Origin: Chrysomallon squamiferum
Taxonomy: Eukaryota > Mollusca > Gastropoda > Neomphalida > Peltospiridae
NCBI GenBank assembly: GCA_012295275.1
Contig: CM022665.1
Span: 47,419,602 to 47,454,601 of the forward strand
Length of the DNA: 35,000 bases
Direction: 5' to 3'
Shown one piece after another: positions 31,022 to 35,000 of the stretch (within the stretch, counting starts at the first letter, position 1; every line of letters starts with the position of its first letter). A program made the position numbers and the translations under genes. Under the pieces are notes generated by a model that was not told the origin of the DNA, searched no databases, and was given only the letters and a program-made list of their open reading frames with translations.

Positions 31022-31322
31022 TGCTGATGATAAAGTAGTCTGACCTCTGACACACAGTTAACATATTCGCAGACAAATGTTTCCACGGTTACCTTCAACT
31101 TTTTCCATCTAAGGACACTGACAGTGACGTCATATCGGATTGTGGACAATCTGCACGTCTCTACTTGACTAACTTTAAACTGTGAACTGTGTTTATGCTA
31201 ATGAATAATGCAAATCCGTAACAAAATCTGCGCGTTCATAAGTCACTGCACTCTGAGACAGTTACAGAACTGTGCTCATTCACACGTCATTAATGTTTAC
31301 CCCCTAACACTGCCTTTCATAA
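31022..31322. other. Unique stretch with CRE and octamer motif
   Basis: TGACGTCA is at 31125-31132. ATGCAAAT (31208-31215), the POU octamer, follows ATGCTAAT a few bases upstream. No gene was found. Confidence 0.5.
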
Positions 31323-31360
31323 ACGTAAAATGAAGAAGAGCCTTTCGCTCTCCATTTTAC

Positions 31361-31362
<2 letters not shown>
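31323..31362. other. 40-base hairpin abutting a CT array
   Basis: ACGTAAAATG (31323-31332) pairs perfectly with CATTTTACGT (31353-31362). Inside, AGAGC pairs with GCTCT around loop CTTTC. The (TC)n array starts at the last base pair of the stem. Confidence 0.75.

Positions 31363-31412
<50 letters not shown>
31361..31412. repeat. (TC)26 array
   Basis: A pure TC run directly right of the hairpin. Confidence 0.97.
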
Positions 31413-31413
<1 letters not shown>

Positions 31414-31577
31414 GTCAGTCAGTTGTATCTCTGTATCTTTCTCTCTCTGTATCACATATATGTAAACTCTAATTTAAAAATAATATATGTGTACGTATAT
31501 ATCAATTACATTCACATACATACAGAGACATACTCGCATATATACATATACATTTACATACACATACAAATACTTCA

Positions 31578-31621
<44 letters not shown>

Positions 31622-31765
31622 TTAACATCTTTATATATATATATATATCCTCTCTCTCTATCCATCTCTTGTTGTGTTTTTCTCTCTATCTGTCTTTGTT
31701 TCTCTCACCTACTCTTTCTCTCTCCCTTCCATTCTCTCTCTCTCTCTCACTTACAAAATTATACC
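31413..31765. repeat. TATA/CATA field with (TA)20 and TC-rich end
   Basis: CATATACATA-type units at 31490-31570, pure TA at about 31580-31620, a second TA run to 31648, then degenerate TC/TTC to 31750. Confidence 0.9.
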
Positions 31766-32093
31766 ATTGATATTTAATATTATTATATAAAAATACTGTA
31801 ATGTTTTTAATATTCATGCCGTTTTCCTTCCTTTCTTTCTTTCATTCATCATTTCTTCATTCTTTCTTATTTTTTTCCCCTGTCCTTTCTTTTAATAATA
31901 TATTTCTGTCTTCCGTAATTCATTCAGTGAAGAATTATATCTGAAGAACGTTATCTGAATGTCGGTTATTTTGAGGATCAGTTTCTGAAAAAAGTTTTGA
32001 ACTGAAATATTACTTGTACACGTGTGCAGCTCAATATTCGTTGAAATAAAAACGGCTGAATCGTTCGCACACTTGGAACGAATACAAGGTCGT
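31766..32093. other. Unique stretch with T/C-rich patch
   Basis: TTTC and TTCATTC units at 31827-31890. CACGTG occurs at 32019-32024. No gene was found. Confidence 0.5.
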
Positions 32094-32325
32094 GTGTGTG
32101 TGTGTGTGTGTGTGTGTTGTGCACGTGCATGGTTGTGTGTATGGTGTGCATGTCTGTGATTGTATATGTATGGTATGATTATGCTTGCATGTTTTTATAT
32201 ACGAACATTTTTTTGTGTGTGTGTGTGTATGTCTGTGTGTTTGTGTGTGTGTCTGTGTGTTTGTGTGTGTGTGTGATTGTCTGTATGTGTCGGCATGTAT
32301 ATGTGTGTGTTTGTGTGTATACGGA
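32094..32325. repeat. (GT)n field with GTCT and TATG variants
   Basis: GT runs at 32092-32117 and 32213-32274, with TGCATG and TATG sequence between them. The poly-Cys/Val frame is an artefact. Confidence 0.93.
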
Positions 32326-32737
32326 AAAAGGCCATCTGAATAAAAGGTACTCTTTAGTTTACAAACAAAACATTTTCAACCGAATGAAACAGTTTTTTTT
32401 ACTCACATTTATCAGACCGGTTTTTGTAGATCACACCCCTCCCCCCATACATCATCTCCTCCCCCCACCCACCGAGTCCGCACCTGCTATTTCATCATTT
32501 TTAATTAAGTCAGCGGCAAACACGCGGTACACATTAACCTACGAGAACGAGGCCAACCTTGGCCAGTGAAAATCACAACATATGTCAGCCATTGGAAATT
32601 TGATAGTCCTGTTTTCAACACACCGCGACCGGCTATTGCCAGCAATAACTGATCAGGAATACCTGTACACGCCTACAGGTGAAAAAAAAAAAAAAACCAA
32701 ACACAAAACAGACATAAAACACACTGAAAAACATTGT
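32326..32737. other. Unique stretch, no gene recognised
   Basis: C-rich CCCCTCCCCCC patches near 32437-32468 and GGCCAACCTTGGCC (6-bp arms) near 32551-32564. The 124-codon frame starting at 32582 ends in GA repeat translation and shows no domain. Confidence 0.5.
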
Positions 32738-32853
32738 GGTTTACGTGTACTCACATTCCGTTCAGCTGAAAGAACAAGGTATGGGTGGAATTATGGTTTA
32801 CGAGAGAAAATGTATTTCGTTAACTCACATTCCAGTCAGCTGAGAGAAGAAGG
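32738..32853. repeat. 74-bp duplication, diverged
   Basis: ACTCACATTCCGTTCAGCTG with following AAAGAACAAGGT (from 32749) matches ACTCACATTCCAGTCAGCTG with following AGAGAAGAAGGT (from 32823). GGTTTACG precedes each copy at different distances. Confidence 0.8.
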
Positions 32854-32858
32854 TGTCG

Positions 32859-32863
<5 letters not shown>

Positions 32864-32912
<49 letters not shown>
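32864..32912. repeat. (GA)24 array
   Basis: A pure GA run followed by about 80 bp of A/G-rich sequence. Confidence 0.97.
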
Positions 32913-32916
<4 letters not shown>

Positions 32917-32989
32917 AAAAATAAGATTGAAAGGAAGGGAAAGAAAATACAAATAAATGAAGGAAAATTAAAGAAAAAGAAAGGAATGG

Positions 32990-33497
32990 AAACGGTAATA
33001 GAAAACGGACGTAATAATAAAAATAAGGAACTAACATTAATTCTTCTAATAATAATTACTATAAAGAAAAGCTGTCATAACATTTTAAAACGAAGCTGTA
33101 TATAAGCTCTAAATAGTGTCCGTCCATCAAACGGAGATACAGAAACGCAGTATAACCGATAAATTCCAGTCCTTCATATTTGATAATTGACAAATTCGTA
33201 TTTATTAGCCTTGTCCCTCTTTCTGGATGCACTTAGCCTTTGTTATTCGAAGACCTGTCTAACAAATATAAAAAAATAAAAAAAGAGAAATCTGAATAAA
33301 TTAATCGACATATGTGTGACCTTCACCTTTTACCATACATTAACCTTGACACGCGAAGCGGAGAATCCGGAACTGACGTAGCACTCACCTGATCACTCTG
33401 TGACCCGCTCCACGTGACTGAGAAAATTAGCAACATTTGCTTTGTCGTCCTCTTGGGCTTCGTTTTTAATAGAATTTTTTTAATAGAATTTTCTGTA

Positions 33498-33499
<2 letters not shown>
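32990..33499. other. Unique stretch, no gene recognised
   Basis: CACGTG at 33411-33416. AATAGAATTTT occurs twice near 33467-33491. Nothing else was seen. Confidence 0.5.
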
Positions 33500-33529
<30 letters not shown>

Positions 33530-33713
33530 AATGAATAAAAAAAAAATGAATGAATGAATGAATGAATGATACAACGAATAAAATAATGCTAAATAAAAGC
33601 AATATCCATTTAATAATTATATGAACGAAGATGAAAAAAAACGGTGATATTCATTTAATAATGACCACAACAACAACAGCAACAATAATAATGATAATGA
33701 CCACAACAACAAC

Positions 33714-33764
<51 letters not shown>
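33500..33764. repeat. (AAT)9, (TGAA)6, AAC/AAT mixture and (AAT)16
   Basis: AAT at 33498-33526, TGAA at 33545-33568, ACAACAACAG units twice near 33665 and 33702, then AAT at 33715-33764. ATTCATTTAATAATGACC-like phrases recur within the block. Confidence 0.92.
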
Positions 33765-33766
<2 letters not shown>

Positions 33767-33789
33767 AAGGAGGGTAATTTAACATTGAA

Positions 33790-34095
33790 AAATGTACTTC
33801 ACATACAACATGCTGATCTGCCGGCAGTCGGTACAACTGTCTGGCGGACGGAAAACTCGCGTGCTTGCCGCGTGCATATCATCTCCGTGTAAACAATGAT
33901 TTCCTCCCCATTGGCTTCATTGTGGTGTCGCCCGAACACCTGGCTCGACATAAGGCTTTTCCATCATTGATCTTCTTTCTGCACGATGAGTGCACGCGCC
34001 ACACAGCGAACTCGTCTGCAGGAAAGTAGTATTGACATTGCCGACTCGTGTCGTCTGCTTGGAGTCTCTTTGTTCGAGCATGCGTCTCCGTTTTA
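33790..34095. promoter_or_regulatory. CpG-rich block with forkhead/SOX and inverted CCAAT motifs
   Basis: CpG is frequent (TGGCGGACGG, ACTCGCGTGCTTGCCGCG, GCACGCGCC, GACTCGTGTCGTC). GTGTAAACAATG (about 33888-33899) overlaps a forkhead GTAAACA and a SOX AACAATG. CCCATTGGC (about 33907-33915) holds an inverted CCAAT. CACCTG lies near 33939. A 111-codon plus-strand frame begins with an ATG at 33986 within the block but runs into poly(T) and has no recognised domain. It could be a regulatory element or a 5' exon. Confidence 0.33.
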
Positions 34096-35000
34096 TTATT
34101 TCAAATGCAATTTGTTAAAATCGACGATTAGCATAATAAAATACAAATGCAGAATATCAAATATTGCTGGACGTAAAAATATTAGTTTCATTTTTTTTTT
34201 TTTTTTTTTTTTTTTTACTATCGTAGATGGTTTTAATTTCAAATTTATAGGTTTTAGTTTGAACTTTGCAGCAGACACAAATGACAAAGTATGGGGCTTA
34301 TGCCAAAACATTTTGAAATAATGGCGTTGGTAGTCAGAGCACTTTCAAAATTATACAAAAAGAAGAGCGAAATATCTATGACGTATATAACTAAAAACAT
34401 AGTGGAAAGATTAATGACGTAATTTATAAACTTTGTTTATAATTTATTTAACCACTTCTATTACTGATAGTATTATTAATAATAAACAAAATAGTACCAA
34501 AAAATTATAATAAATTAATAATTAAGAGTGATACAGTATAATTATCACTTGAGCACCTAGATTATTTAAACATTTAGGCTAATACGCTGAAAATATTTAT
34601 TTATTTATTCATTTATTTTAATGTGTTAACATTAATAAATAATGCAATAGCACACACTTATTAACAGACTTTAAATACATTTTAATTACGCAAAACAGAC
34701 TCCTACTGTTTTATATTTGCAAGGAATTTAATCTGCAGTTGTCACTTTTAAATATAATCATTATACCGTATAAATAAAACAAATATTTATTTATTTATTC
34801 AGAATTAATACATGTTTTGAAATAATTGTATGTCAATTTACATTTATATAAATCACTATATAATCAGGCCTACTAATTTTTAATTCCATATTAATATTCT
34901 TAATTGTTCCTGTTGTTTCGAAATTATTTTATGTAACAATTTAAGGGAGGGAATTCATGTATATATTTTCAAAAGAAACAAACCCAACAAAACTAATAAC
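34096..35000. other. AT-rich unique stretch
   Basis: Poly(T) lies at 34190-34216. Otherwise there is TTTA/AATA-rich sequence with TATTTATTTATTTATTCA at about 34594-34611 and again near 34784-34801. ATGACGTAT and ATGACGTAA (near 34378 and 34414) are CRE-like. No gene was found. Confidence 0.5.

Noticed and set aside
30592-31149. 185-codon minus-strand open frame
   Set aside because: It is a translation of purine/A-rich and CAA/AAT repeats (poly-Phe, poly-Cys, poly-Tyr), with no domain.

Overview
This is an AT-rich, extremely microsatellite-dense stretch of eukaryotic nuclear DNA in which I can support no intact protein-coding gene. The repeat profile is long uninterrupted (GA)n/(CT)n, (CA)n, (TA)n, (AAT)n, (TATG)n and (GAA)n arrays every 0.5-2 kb, with poly(A)/poly(T) tracts, a mariner-like transposase fossil and tRNA-like retroposon heads. 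This suits a metazoan intergenic region or large intron. A lophotrochozoan, perhaps a mollusc, is my best guess, at low certainty. Nothing suggests a bacterium, an organelle or a virus. Almost every long open frame is a translated simple repeat (poly-RE, poly-SL, poly-I, poly-Y and the like).

Layout. 0-4 kb: compound CT/TA/TG arrays, a TATG/CA block, ATT arrays and a tRNA-like element with a poly(A) tail (minus strand, about 2.8 kb). 4-9 kb: AT-rich unique DNA with a YY1-like plus CACGTG site (6.04 kb), a nuclear-receptor DR1 site (6.74 kb) and several TA/GA/AGT arrays. 9-13 kb: a 96-bp GA array, an A-rich block, the longest complex-composition open frame (10.1-10.5 kb, minus), a 55-58-bp minisatellite (10.58-10.94 kb), a CT/TA array, a cluster of bZIP-type sites (11.3-11.4 kb) and a 400-bp pyrimidine tract. 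13-17 kb: GA, TATG/CA and GAA arrays, a CpG-rich block with E-boxes and a MEF2 site (15.06-15.40 kb) and a second bZIP cluster (16.80-16.91 kb). 17.3-18.4 kb: a decayed minisatellite split by a rearranged Tc1/mariner-like transposase fossil. 18.4-24 kb: GA and AAT arrays, a CpG-rich block at 21.1-21.4 kb, three small decayed tandem repeats and a tRNA-like element abutting a GA array (22.74-22.80 kb). 24-31 kb: a CpG-rich block with YY1 and E-box motifs (24.64-24.96 kb), paired CRE and YY1 sites (26.02 kb), a large (CTA)n field, a strongly structured palindromic segment (29.54-29.72 kb) and a CpG-rich block with YY1 and GC-box motifs (30.37-30.61 kb). 31-35 kb: hairpin-flanked CT arrays, a diverged 74-bp duplication, a last CpG-rich block (33.79-34.10 kb) and AT-rich sequence.

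There is no gene team to describe. The most unexpected signal is that the perfect CRE palindrome TGACGTCA occurs 11 times in 35 kb, where composition predicts about half a copy. The E-box CACGTG occurs 14 times, and both recur beside YY1-like and CpG-rich patches. Either this is a regulatory gene desert or intron, or these palindromes belong to dispersed repeats or to a genome-wide bias.
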